From Methylobacterium tardum (GTDB taxonomy: Bacteria > Pseudomonadota > Alphaproteobacteria > Rhizobiales > Beijerinckiaceae), in NCBI RefSeq assembly GCF_023546765.1, contig NZ_CP097484.1:2574001-2638000 (forward strand): DNA of 64,000 bases. The letters run 5' to 3'. Positions within the stretch are counted from its first letter, which is position 1; each line of letters begins with the position of its first letter. A program made the translations under genes and the position numbers. Of the stretch, positions 55,106 to 63,414 are shown in pieces. The notes beneath the pieces were generated by a model. The model was not told the origin of the DNA, did not search any database, and saw only the letters and a list, made by a program, of their open reading frames with translations.

Positions 55106-56641
55106 TCACGTCTCCGCGCGCGGCGTCGCGCTGAGCTCGGCCCAATCGAACTCCTCCTCCAGCAGGAAATAGGCGTCGTCGCCGATCCGGCCCTTCCGGC
55201 GCAGGGCCAGCACCGCGTCGCGGGCCGCCTCGACCGCTCGGCGCCGGGCGGCATCGGCCGGCAGGCTTTCGGGCGCCAAGCCTTCCTCGTGTTCTTCGGC
55301 CTCGGCGAGCGCCGCCCGGAATTCGGCGCGCAGCGCATCGGTCGCCGGCTCGTCCTCGGCGTCCGCGAGGCTGTCCAGGGCGGCCTTGTAGGCGGCGGCC
55401 CGGGCGCGGCCGGTCTCGCGGCCCACCGGATCGTCGTCTTCCAGCCGCAGGTGGGCCAGCAGCGGCCGCAGGGTCAGTCCCTGGACGATCAGGGTGCCGA
55501 GCACGGTGAAGAAGGCGGTGAACACCACGAGATCCCGGTGCGGGAATTCGGCGGGCAGTGCCAGGGCGGCCGCGACGGTGACGATGCCGCGCATGCCCGC
55601 CCAGGACATCGCGAGCCCGGGCCCGAGGCGCGCCGGAGCCCCCGCCTGGCGGATGCCGAGGCCGCGCATCCGGGTGGTCGGCAGCACCCAGGCGAGGCGC
55701 GTCACCACCACGGTGGCGAAGGTCGCGGCCGCGAGGATCAGGGCCTGCCACGCGTCCCCGCCGGTCAGCCGGTCCCGGATCGGGTCGATCTGGATGCCGA
55801 TCAGCACGAAGGCCAGGACGTTGAGCACGAAGACCGCCGTGTCCCAGACCGCGTAGGAGATCACTCGGGCGCGCGGCGCCGTGGTGCCCGGCGCCCGTCG
55901 GGCGACCGTGACCGCGAAGCTGACGATGGTCAGCACCCCGGACAGTTCCAGCCGCTCCGCGGCGAGCCAGATCCCGAAGGCGACCACGAATTGCAGCACG
56001 ATCGCGCTCGCCGGGTCCGTGACGCGCCGCGTGACGGCCACGAACAGGAGGCCGAGACAGGGGCCGACGATGAGGCTCGCCACCACGCCGAGCAGGAAGA
56101 TCGGCGCCACCTCGGCCGGGTGGAAGCTGCCGGCCATCGCCGCCGCGACGCCGAGCCGGTAGATCAGCAGCGAGGCCGCGTCGTTGAGCAGGCTCTCGCC
56201 GCGCAGGATCGTGGCGAGGCGATGGGGCATCGGCGCATGCTTGAGCACGGCCAGGGCCGCCACCGCGTCGGGCGGGGCGACCACGGCCCCGAGCACGATG
56301 CAGGCGGAGAGCGGCATGTCGGGCACGACGAGCCGCGCCACGAAGGCCACGGCGAGCGTCGTCACCACCACGGCGCCGACCGCGAGCCCGAGCACCGCCC
56401 GCCAGTTCTCCTTCATGTCCCGGACGGAGGCGTCGAAACCGGCATCGAGCAGCACCGGCGCGAGGAACAGCGCCAGCGCCAGCTCGGGATCGAGCTGCAG
56501 GTTGGGTACGCCTGGGACGAAGGCGAGGGCGACGCCCCCGAGCGCCAGGAAGGCCGGATAGGGCGCCCCGAGCCGCCGCGCCAACCCGGCCAACAGGACC
56601 GCGCCGAACAGCACGCCGACGACCCACTCGAAGATCAACAT
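55106..56641 (-). CDS. Na+/H+ antiporter, CPA1 family
   Basis: A 511-residue membrane antiporter with about 12 helices, from ATG 56641 (MLIFEWVVGVLFGAVLLAGL). Family markers are VVAPPDAVAALAVLKHAPMP (with the ion-binding Asp), ILRGESLLNDAASLLIYR and SWAGMRGIVTVAAALALP, as in NhaP/YjcE-type CPA1 proteins. The hydrophilic C-terminal tail (LEDDDPVGRETGRARAAAYK… ) may be regulatory. It exchanges external protons for Na+ or K+ and so controls pH and salt. It is convergent with gshB. Confidence 0.9.
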   Translation of the reverse strand: MLIFEWVVGVLFGAVLLAGLARRLGAPYPAFLALGGVALAFVPGVPNLQLDPELALALFLAPVLLDAGFDASVRDMKENWRAVLGLAVGAVVVTTLAVAFVARLVVPDMPLSACIVLGAVVAPPDAVAALAVLKHAPMPHRLATILRGESLLNDAASLLIYRLGVAAAMAGSFHPAEVAPIFLLGVVASLIVGPCLGLLFVAVTRRVTDPASAIVLQFVVAFGIWLAAERLELSGVLTIVSFAVTVARRAPGTTAPRARVISYAVWDTAVFVLNVLAFVLIGIQIDPIRDRLTGGDAWQALILAAATFATVVVTRLAWVLPTTRMRGLGIRQAGAPARLGPGLAMSWAGMRGIVTVAAALALPAEFPHRDLVVFTAFFTVLGTLIVQGLTLRPLLAHLRLEDDDPVGRETGRARAAAYKAALDSLADAEDEPATDALRAEFRAALAEAEEHEEGLAPESLPADAARRRAVEAARDAVLALRRKGRIGDDAYFLLEEEFDWAELSATPRAET

Positions 56642-56698
56642 GCCTCTGAAAGAGGCGGGGTCGTGCGAGCGTTCCCGGTCGAGCCGTCGCAGGCCGGC

Positions 56699-58226
56699 TC
56701 AGTACTGGACGGTCGCGCGCAGGCCGAGCACCGCCGCGTTGCGCAGCCGCCGGCCGTCCGGACCGGCAATGCCGGCGCCCGGGCGGATGACGTATTGAGC
56801 ATCCGGCTGCACCGTGAAGCCCGGGACCACGACGGCCTGATAGGTCGCTTCGATCACCGCCTCGGCGCGGCGGCGGGGCATTGGCAGGCCCGTATAGAGG
56901 ATCGTGTCCCGGTCGGCCCGCTGGGCCTCGTCGCTGATGCGGGCGTAGGCGAGGCTGATGCCGATGGTGTCGTCGTCGCGGCCGTCGAACAGGCCCTTAT
57001 AGGCGAGGCCGGTATCCAGGTAGGCGTCGATCAGGCTGGAGCGGGTCGGCGACCATGCGGCCCGCACGAAGAAGCCCAGGCCCTCGTCGTCCTTGCCCGA
57101 TTCCCGATAGAGCGTCTGGTCGTAGATCGCGTAGAGGCCGGCATTGCCGCGCACCGGCCGCCCGATCCCGGTGGCGTTCGGGTCCGCGAGCGGCACGCCG
57201 GTGATGTCGAAGCGCAGGCTGTCGAACCGGCCGAAATGCTGCCAGCCGCCCAGGGTGATGTCGCCCGGCAGGCCCCTGGATTCGGGGGCGATGTTGTACG
57301 CGTAGGTCGCCTCGGCGATCAGCAGGGCCGGGTCGTGGAGGCGGAAATTGGTGCCCGTCCGGTCGAGGCGCTGCGCCTCCGGGTCGTCCCCCGGACGGTT
57401 CGCGCCGGCCGGATCTCCGTCGTAGAGCCCGACCTGCAGCGAGAAGCCGTTGCCGGGCACGTACTTGGCGCGGATCGCCGGCGCCGCGAGCGGATAGGCC
57501 GGGCCGCCGCTCGGCAGGTTGAGCCCGGTGATGGCCGGCCAACCGAAGGTGGAGTTCACGAACAGGGTCGCGGTCTGGCTGACGAAGAACTCGGTATCGG
57601 CGGCCTGCTGGCCGATCCGGATTCCGAGCTGGCCGTCCATCAGGCTCTGGTCGATCCAGAGCACGTAGAGCCGGCTCGACGGGAGTGCCTCGATGACGCT
57701 GGTGGTGAGCAGGTTGCCCACATAGTAGCGCGACAGGCCGGTGCCGTGGATGAAATAGGCGTTGGCGTGGATTGTGGCGCCCTGCCAGCCCGCGAGCCGG
57801 TCGAGGTCTAGGTTGAGCCGCAGGTTGAGGCGGTCCTCGACGATCGCACCTTGCCGGACTCCGCCGACCGGGTTGCCGAGCACGTCGGCGATGTAGGTCA
57901 GGCTGTACTCGATGCCGCGTTCCTTCAGAACGGGGCGGATCCCCAGCGGGTCGCCGAGCGGCCCGAGATAAGGCTCGACCGAGCGGACATAGCCGCCGGA
58001 GGCGGCTGGTGGTCTCCGGCTGGGAGACCGAGACGCGCGGATCGGCGCCCGCGCCCTCGAACGCGGTCCGGACCTGCTGCTGGGCCATGGCCGGCGTGAC
58101 CAGAAGGCCAAGGCCAACCGCGAGACGGGTCGGGAGCGTGCGGGCGCTGTTCCGGCGCGCGTTGCTGGACTCCGCGATGCGAGCTTCGCCGGTGAGGGAG
58201 CCGGCGGATCCAGTCCACCCCTTCAT
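56699..58226 (-). pseudogene. OprB-type carbohydrate porin, frameshifted after the signal peptide as written
   Basis: The long frame (56699 to about 58010) encodes a 16-to-18-strand outer membrane porin: SVEPYLGPLGDPLGIRPVL, YIADVLGNPVGGVRQGAI, AYFIHGTGLSRYYVGNLL and AVLGLRATVQY at the C-terminus, with the terminal aromatic residue needed for outer membrane assembly. Its N-terminus in that frame is nonsense, but the neighbouring frame has a signal peptide (RLAVGLGLLVTPAMA, then QQQVRTAFEGAGADPRVSV). Joining them near 58008 needs one base removed and gives about 508 residues, normal for OprB. The only upstream start is ATG 58226, inside a family B repeat, so the real N-terminus is uncertain. 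Confidence 0.8.
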
Positions 58227-58330
58227 CCTGGGGTGCCGCGGCGCAGCGGAAGCCTCGCAGGAGACGTCCGGACGGCGGAGCGATCCTTGAAGCCCTTCTT
58301 CGAGGCCGCTGCGCGGCACCTCAGGATGAG
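58221..58330. repeat. palindromic intergenic repeat, family B copy 2
   Basis: A 110-bp inverted repeat beginning CTTCATCCTGGGGTGCC and ending GGCACCTCAGGATGAG, with internal GAAGCCTCGCAGGAG and CTTCTTCGAGGCCGCTGCG. The same layout is seen at 20460-20568. The element overlaps the only ATG available for the porin's signal peptide (58226) and lies upstream of a GGT-family gene on the opposite strand. Confidence 0.75.
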
Positions 58331-58488
58331 CGAGCGGGTTGGACGGATCGACACCCCACGCTCCGCCGCTTCGGCAATCGATCCCGACATGAGCACAGCA
58401 TAGCACGGTGCACAGCCCGGATACGTCCGGACTTTGCAGGATGCACAAGCTCGCCTAACCCTGCGGCTGGTACACCACAGGACCGCCG

Positions 58489-60087
58489 ATGCCCGAGACC
58501 CCCGTCTTCTCCACCGCCGCCGTCGCCGCGCCGCACAGCCTGGCCGCCCAGGCCGGCCAGACGGTGCTGGCCCAGGGCGGCAACGCCATCGAGGCGATGG
58601 TGGCGATGGCCGCCTCGATTGCGGTGGTCTACCCGCACATGAACGGCATCGGCGGCGACGGTTTCTGGCTGGTGCGCGAACGCGGCGGCCGGGTGCGCGG
58701 CATCGAGGCCTGCGGCCCGGCCGGGCGCCTCGCCACGATGCAGCGCTACCGTGAGAAGCAGTACGACGCGATCCCCGCGCGCGGCCCCGACGCCATGGTG
58801 ACGGTGGCCGGCGCGGTCGGCGGCTGGCGCCTCGCCCTGGAGCTGGCCCGGGCGCTCGGCGGCCGGCTGCCCCTGGAGACGCTTCTCGCAGATGCCATCA
58901 AGCAGGCGCGGGACGGCGTCCCGGTTTCACCCTCCGAGGCGCGCTACGTGCCCCAGGAACTCGACACCCTCCACGACGCGCCGAATTTTTCGAAAACCTT
59001 CCTGAAGGACGGAAAACCCTACCCGGCCGGAGAGATCCGGACCCTTCCCCGGCTCGCCGCCACCCTGGAACAGCTCGCCCATGCGGGCCTCGGCGATTTC
59101 TACCGCGGCGATATCGGCCGGGAGATCGCCGCCGATCTCGAACGCCTCGGCGCGCCGGTGACCCGGGCGGATCTCGAGGCCTTCGCGGCGGCCGAGCGGG
59201 CGCCCCTGTCGATCCGCCGCCGCGACGCGACGCTCTACAACTTCCCGCCCCCGACCCAGGGGCTCGCGGCGCTGCTGATCCTCGGGATCTTCGACCGGCT
59301 GAACGTCACGGAGCCCGAGACCACCGCCCACTATCACGGCCTGATCGAGGCGACGAAGCGGGCCTTCGCGATCCGCGACCGGGTGGTCACCGATTTCGGC
59401 CGCCTGCGGCACGACCCGGCCGCCTTCCTGACCCCGGAGCGGCTCGCCCGCGAGGCGGCGCTCGCCGATATGGGCCGCGCCGCCCGCGTGCCCCTGCCCG
59501 ATCCGGGCCACGGCGACACGGTCTGGATGGGGGCGATCGACCGGGGTGGCCTCGCCGTCTCCTACATCCAGTCGGTCTACTGGGAGTACGGCTCCGGCAC
59601 GGTGCTGCCGGCCACCGGCATCTGCTGGCAGAACCGCGGCATGTCGTTCTCCCTCGACCCGAAGGCCGTGAACCCGCTGGAGCCGGGCCGGCGGCCGTTC
59701 CACACCCTGATTCCCGCCATCGCCGCCTTCGACGACGGACGGGTGATGAGCTACGGCAGCATGGGCGGTGACGGGCAGCCGCAATTCCAGGCCCAGATCT
59801 TCACCCGCTACGCCGATTACGGGATGTCGGTCGCCGATGCCGTCGACGCGCCGCGCCTCCTCTACGGTCGGACCTGGGGCGCGCCCTCGCTCAGCGTGAA
59901 GGTGGAGGACCGGTTCGATCCGGCCTGCATCGCGGCGCTCGGCCGCCTCGGCCATGACATCGAGGAACTGGGCGGCTCCTACATCGACTCCCTCGGGCAT
60001 GCGGGGATGCTGGTCCGGCATCCCCGCGACGGGCGGATCGAGGCGACCCACGATCCACGCTCGGACGGCGGCGCGCTGGGGCTCTGA
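58489..60087 (+). CDS. gamma-glutamyltransferase family protein
   Basis: A 532-residue member of the gamma-glutamyltranspeptidase/GGT Ntn-hydrolase family. ATG 58489 gives MPETPVFSTAAVAAPHSLAA. The large-subunit region has AMVAMAASIAVVYPHMNGIG, GDGFWLVR and DAMVTVAGAVGGWRLALEL. The self-cutting site should lie near HGDTVWMGAIDRGGLAVSYIQSV (about residue 345) where a Thr becomes the nucleophile, followed by GRRPFHTLIPAIAAFDDGR and SYGSMGGDGQPQFQAQIF. No signal peptide is visible, although classical GGT is periplasmic. The family acts on glutathione, gamma-glutamyl amides or, in other lines, cephalosporins; the substrate is unknown. Confidence 0.88.
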   Translation: MPETPVFSTAAVAAPHSLAAQAGQTVLAQGGNAIEAMVAMAASIAVVYPHMNGIGGDGFWLVRERGGRVRGIEACGPAGRLATMQRYREKQYDAIPARGPDAMVTVAGAVGGWRLALELARALGGRLPLETLLADAIKQARDGVPVSPSEARYVPQELDTLHDAPNFSKTFLKDGKPYPAGEIRTLPRLAATLEQLAHAGLGDFYRGDIGREIAADLERLGAPVTRADLEAFAAAERAPLSIRRRDATLYNFPPPTQGLAALLILGIFDRLNVTEPETTAHYHGLIEATKRAFAIRDRVVTDFGRLRHDPAAFLTPERLAREAALADMGRAARVPLPDPGHGDTVWMGAIDRGGLAVSYIQSVYWEYGSGTVLPATGICWQNRGMSFSLDPKAVNPLEPGRRPFHTLIPAIAAFDDGRVMSYGSMGGDGQPQFQAQIFTRYADYGMSVADAVDAPRLLYGRTWGAPSLSVKVEDRFDPACIAALGRLGHDIEELGGSYIDSLGHAGMLVRHPRDGRIEATHDPRSDGGALGL

Positions 60088-60206
60088 GACCGTTTCCGGT
60101 CGGTTCCTTCGGCGCGTGTCACGCGCTCCGTCATCACGTCGTTCCGCTCGCAAAGACGGTCGGCTCGACGCAACGGCCCAGACCGAATGAATTAGCAGCG
60201 CAGAAT

Positions 60207-61064
60207 CTATTCGGCCTGAACGAGCCAGCAGGCGGCGCGCAGGCGCACGGTCCCGCCTGCAGCGTGACCGCGGAGGATTTCGGTCACCGCCGCTTCGGCC
60301 CGCGCCCGCAGATCCGGCGCGGCCTCGCGGACGAGGTGCGAGTTCGGACCGAGGTTCAGGGAGACGTGGGTGGCGGCCGCTGTCGCCGCCGCGTCGGTCT
60401 CGCCCTGTCCGAGGACGATGTCCCGGTCGACCGCATCGCAGGTCACGCTGTCGAAACCGGTGCCGCGCAGCAGGGCGACCAGCGGGTCGGGATCGGCGAA
60501 GCGGAACGGCCCCGGCGTGTCGTGCTCCGGCGGCGGCGGGATCTCCGCCAGCAGCGGCAGCACCGCGTCGCGCGGCACGCTCACCCACAGGTTCTCGGGC
60601 AGGGTGCGCCAGCACAGGAAGGTCAGCCGGCCGCCCGGCTTGAGCATCCGGCGAACGTTCGCGAAGGCGCGGGCTGAATCGGGAAAGAACATAATGCCGA
60701 AGCGCGAAAGACTATGATCGAAGCGGCCGAGATCGACGGTCTCGACATCGGCCTCGATGAACTGGATTGCGGCGCCTCCGGGGGCCTCGGCCGCCGCGCG
60801 ATCCCGCGCCACGGCCAGCAGGGGCGCCGAGATGTCGGCGCCGGTCACGCGGCCGCCGGGCCCGACCCGGCGCGCGACCTCCAGGGTCGTCGCCCCCGCG
60901 CCGCAGCCGATGTCGAGGACCGACGCCCCTTCGCGTAGCGCCAGCGGCGCGAACAGGGCCTCGGTCAACGGGACGAACATCGCGTCGAGGACCGCCTGGT
61001 TGCGCGCCCAGCGGGTGCCGACCTCGCCGTTCCAGTACTCGGTCTGGGTGATGCCGCCCGCCAT
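60207..61064 (-). CDS. class I SAM-dependent methyltransferase
   Basis: A 285-residue enzyme starting MAGGITQTEYWNGEVGTRWA. Motif I is VLDIGCGAGATTLEVAR (about residues 50-66), motif II GADISAPLLAVARDRA, and FIEADVETVDLGRFDHSLSR is motif III-like. RFGIMFFPDSARAFANVRRML and LKPGGRLTFLCWR complete the Ubi-E-like core. The C-terminal part is not diagnostic. The acceptor substrate is unknown. It is convergent with the GGT gene with 119 bp between stops, a stretch without features. Confidence 0.85.
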   Translation of the reverse strand: MAGGITQTEYWNGEVGTRWARNQAVLDAMFVPLTEALFAPLALREGASVLDIGCGAGATTLEVARRVGPGGRVTGADISAPLLAVARDRAAAEAPGGAAIQFIEADVETVDLGRFDHSLSRFGIMFFPDSARAFANVRRMLKPGGRLTFLCWRTLPENLWVSVPRDAVLPLLAEIPPPPEHDTPGPFRFADPDPLVALLRGTGFDSVTCDAVDRDIVLGQGETDAAATAAATHVSLNLGPNSHLVREAAPDLRARAEAAVTEILRGHAAGGTVRLRAACWLVQAE

Positions 61065-61078
61065 GATGCCCTCCGCTC

Positions 61079-61588
61079 TCAGGTCGTGGTCGTGGCCACC
61101 GACAGCTCGGGCTTGTGGTTCAGGGTCTGGAACACCACGCAGTAGCGTTCGGTAAGCTTGAGGAGCTGCGCGAGCTTGTCCTCCGGTGCGTCGGTGTCGA
61201 GTTCGAAGAACAGCCGGATGCTGCGGAAGCCCACCGGCGCCTCCTTGTCGACCCCGAGAGTGCCGCGGAAATCGAGGTCGCCCTCGGCGCTGACCGTGCC
61301 GGCGCGCAGCGGGATCTCCAGGGCGGTCGCCACCGCCTTGAGCGTCACGCCCGCGCAGGCGACCAGCGCCTCAAGCAGCATGTCGCCCGAGCACAGTTCC
61401 GCGCCCGATCCGCCGGTGGCCGGATGCAGGCCCGCCTCCGCGAGGGCGCGGCCGGTCTCGACCTTGCAGGCGATCTTGGTGTCGTCCAGCGTGCCCTTGG
61501 CCTTCAGGGTGATGACCGCGGAATCCGGCGCGGTGCGGTACTTGTCCTTGATCGGAGCCTGAAGGGCCCGCAGCGCGCTGGCATCCAT
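61079..61588 (-). CDS. OsmC family protein
   Basis: A 169-residue protein from ATG 61588 (MDASALRALQAPIKDKYR), preceded by GAGAGGACGACGCC. The OsmC fold is shown by LHPATGGSGAELCSGDMLLEA, then a helix with the redox Cys in VACAGVTLKAVATAL and LTERYCVVFQTLNHKP with the second Cys. OsmC/Ohr-type proteins reduce organic hydroperoxides using such Cys. The frame is open upstream across bioF, which is a shadow. It lies just downstream of the methyltransferase on the same strand (14 bp gap), possibly on one message. Confidence 0.87.
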   Translation of the reverse strand: MDASALRALQAPIKDKYRTAPDSAVITLKAKGTLDDTKIACKVETGRALAEAGLHPATGGSGAELCSGDMLLEALVACAGVTLKAVATALEIPLRAGTVSAEGDLDFRGTLGVDKEAPVGFRSIRLFFELDTDAPEDKLAQLLKLTERYCVVFQTLNHKPELSVATTTT

Positions 61589-61701
61589 GGCGTCGTCCTC
61601 TCGATCCTGCTCGCCCGTTCGTCGGTGACGGGTGTTGCGGAACGCCGCGCGCTCCGCCGGAGCCCGGTATAGGTGCCGGCGGGGCTGACGGGAAGCGGCC
61701 G

Positions 61702-62826
61702 TCAGGCGCGGCCGGTGAGGGCCGCCACCGCCGCCGCGAGGGCATCGACCTGTGTCTCGTCGTGGGCCGCCGAGAAGGCGACCCGCAGCCGCGCGGTCCC
61801 CGTCGGCACGGTCGGCGGGCGGATCGCCACGACGAGGAAGCCGGCGGCCTCCAAGGCCGCCGAGATCTCGAGCGCGGCTTGGGCCTCCCCGATCAGGACC
61901 GGCACCACCGCGCTCTCGGCCTCGGGCAGGCCCAGCCGGGCGGTGAAGCGTCGGGCGAGGGCCAGGGGCCGGGCACGCCGCTCGGGCTCCGCCTCCAGGA
62001 TCGCCAGCGCCTCCAGGGCGGCGGCGGCCGAGGCCGGGGGCAGGCCCGTGGTGTAGACGAAGCTGCGGGCGCGGCTCGTCAGCAGCTCGATCACCGGGCG
62101 CGAGGCGCAGAGGTAGCCGCCGTAGGAGCCCAGCGCCTTCGACAGGGTTCCCATCTCGAGCGGCGCCCGCGGCCCGTCCTCGACCACCCCGATCCCGTGC
62201 GCGTCGTCGACCAGCGTCCAGGCGTCGAAATCCTGCGCGACGCCCAGGATGTCGCCGAGCGGCGCCCGGTCGCCGTCCATGCTGAACACCCGCTCGGTGA
62301 GCACGAGGGCGCGTCCATGCTGGGCGCGGTGCTCGGCGAGCGTCCGCGCGAGGTCGCCGGGATCGTTGTGGCGGAAGGTCAGCACCCGCGCCCCGGAGAG
62401 CCGCGCCCCGGCCCACATGCAGGCATGGGAGAGGTCGTCCAGCAGGACGAGGTCGCCCCGCCCGGCGAGCGCCGGGGTGATGCCGAGATTGGCGAGATAG
62501 CCGCTGCCGAAGACCAGGGCGGCCTCGGCGCCCTTGTGGCGCGCGAGCCCCGCCTCCAGCGCGCCGAGATACGGATGATCGCCGGTCACGAGCCGTGAGC
62601 CGCCGGCGCCCGCGCCGTGGGCCGCGACCGCCGCCTGGGCGGCGGCGATCACGCGGGGATGGTGCGAGAGGCCGAGATAGTCGTTGCAGGAGAACGACAC
62701 GAGCGTCCGGCCGCCGCGCGCCGCCGCGGCGCCGGGGCCGCGCTCGGTCGGCGTCAGGCGACGCCGCAGGCTGCCGGCTTCAAGGGCGTCGAGTTTCCCG
62801 CGGGCGAAGGCGTCGAGGCTGTCCAT
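61702..62826 (-). CDS. bioF: 8-amino-7-oxononanoate synthase BioF
   Basis: A 374-residue PLP enzyme that condenses pimeloyl-CoA/ACP and alanine in biotin synthesis. It contains SFSCNDYLGLSHHPRVI, GAGAGGSRLVTGDHPYLGAL, LLDDLSHACMWAGARLS, VDDAHGIGVVEDGPR and the PLP-lysine in MGTLSKALGSYGGYLCAS. ATG 62826 (MDSLDAFARGKLDAL). The other biotin gene in the window, bioA, lies on the plus strand after two small membrane-protein genes. A bioB or bioD gene is not seen here. Confidence 0.93.
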   Translation of the reverse strand: MDSLDAFARGKLDALEAGSLRRRLTPTERGPGAAAARGGRTLVSFSCNDYLGLSHHPRVIAAAQAAVAAHGAGAGGSRLVTGDHPYLGALEAGLARHKGAEAALVFGSGYLANLGITPALAGRGDLVLLDDLSHACMWAGARLSGARVLTFRHNDPGDLARTLAEHRAQHGRALVLTERVFSMDGDRAPLGDILGVAQDFDAWTLVDDAHGIGVVEDGPRAPLEMGTLSKALGSYGGYLCASRPVIELLTSRARSFVYTTGLPPASAAAALEALAILEAEPERRARPLALARRFTARLGLPEAESAVVPVLIGEAQAALEISAALEAAGFLVVAIRPPTVPTGTARLRVAFSAAHDETQVDALAAAVAALTGRA

Positions 62827-62898
62827 TGGATGGGCGATGGGCCGCGCGCGTCGGCGGATGTCAAGGTGACCGGCCCTCCTCCCGTGGCCGCATGGGCG

Positions 62899-63066
62899 CT
62901 AGCGACGTCTTCCTGGCCGCGGCACGCCTCCCCGCCCCTCGCCGGTTCCGATCGAGGTCGGGTCGCGATTCGACGGGCCCATCGTCGCCGACAGGTAGAT
63001 GAAGAGGCCGGCCGCCAGGGCGAGGATCGGCCCGAGGGCCATCAGATAAAGATCGGACCAGCTCAT
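62899..63066 (-). CDS. small membrane protein, 55 residues
   Basis: A single-helix protein starting MSWSDLYLMALGPILALAAG with helix LYLMALGPILALAAGLFIYL and a polar Arg-rich tail. ATG 63066 overlaps the stop of the next gene on this strand (ATGA), so the two are translationally coupled. The function is unknown; no ribosome site is needed given the overlap. It could be a subunit-like accessory peptide. Confidence 0.5.
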   Translation of the reverse strand: MSWSDLYLMALGPILALAAGLFIYLSATMGPSNRDPTSIGTGEGRGGVPRPGRRR

Positions 63067-63296
63067 TCCCGCAGGCTCCCGAGCAGGTATCGCGCTGTCA
63101 GATGTAGGATGCCGCCAACGGCAAGCCAAGCGAACGCGAACAGCGTGGTCGTGAATGCCCCGCGGGCGCCCGCGCCGGGCACGCCGAACGACACTGCGGC
63201 CAGCGGCGTGATGAAGCCGGCCGCGATCGACGCGACGGCCGTGCCGTTCAACGCCGTGGCCGAGAGTTTCGTGCGCTCATTGTGGATCAAGCTCAT
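63063..63296 (-). CDS. small membrane protein, 77 residues
   Basis: A 77-residue protein starting MSLIHNERTKLSATALNGTA, with two hydrophobic helices (TAVASIAAGFITPLAAVSFGV and FTTTLFAFAWLAVGGILHLTA) and a short polar C-terminus. It overlaps the 55-residue gene by 4 bp (ATGA). Position between bioF and bioA is probably incidental. The function is unknown, though similar two-gene pairs of tiny membrane proteins occur as hypotheticals in Methylobacterium, to my recollection. Confidence 0.55.
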   Translation of the reverse strand: MSLIHNERTKLSATALNGTAVASIAAGFITPLAAVSFGVPGAGARGAFTTTLFAFAWLAVGGILHLTARYLLGSLRE

Positions 63297-63414
63297 CGCT
63301 GATGATGCGACCGGGAATCAGACCTCACGCTCCGGATCGTAGCGGATCCGTCGGTAGGCGGGAGCCATTGAGGCCTGCTTGACCGATGCTGCTCAAGCCG
63401 CGCATCCCCAGGTC

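Noticed and set aside
55031..57811. 926-residue frame opposite the antiporter and porin genes
   Set aside because: Spans two unrelated real genes on the other strand and is Arg/Asp/His-rich without motifs.
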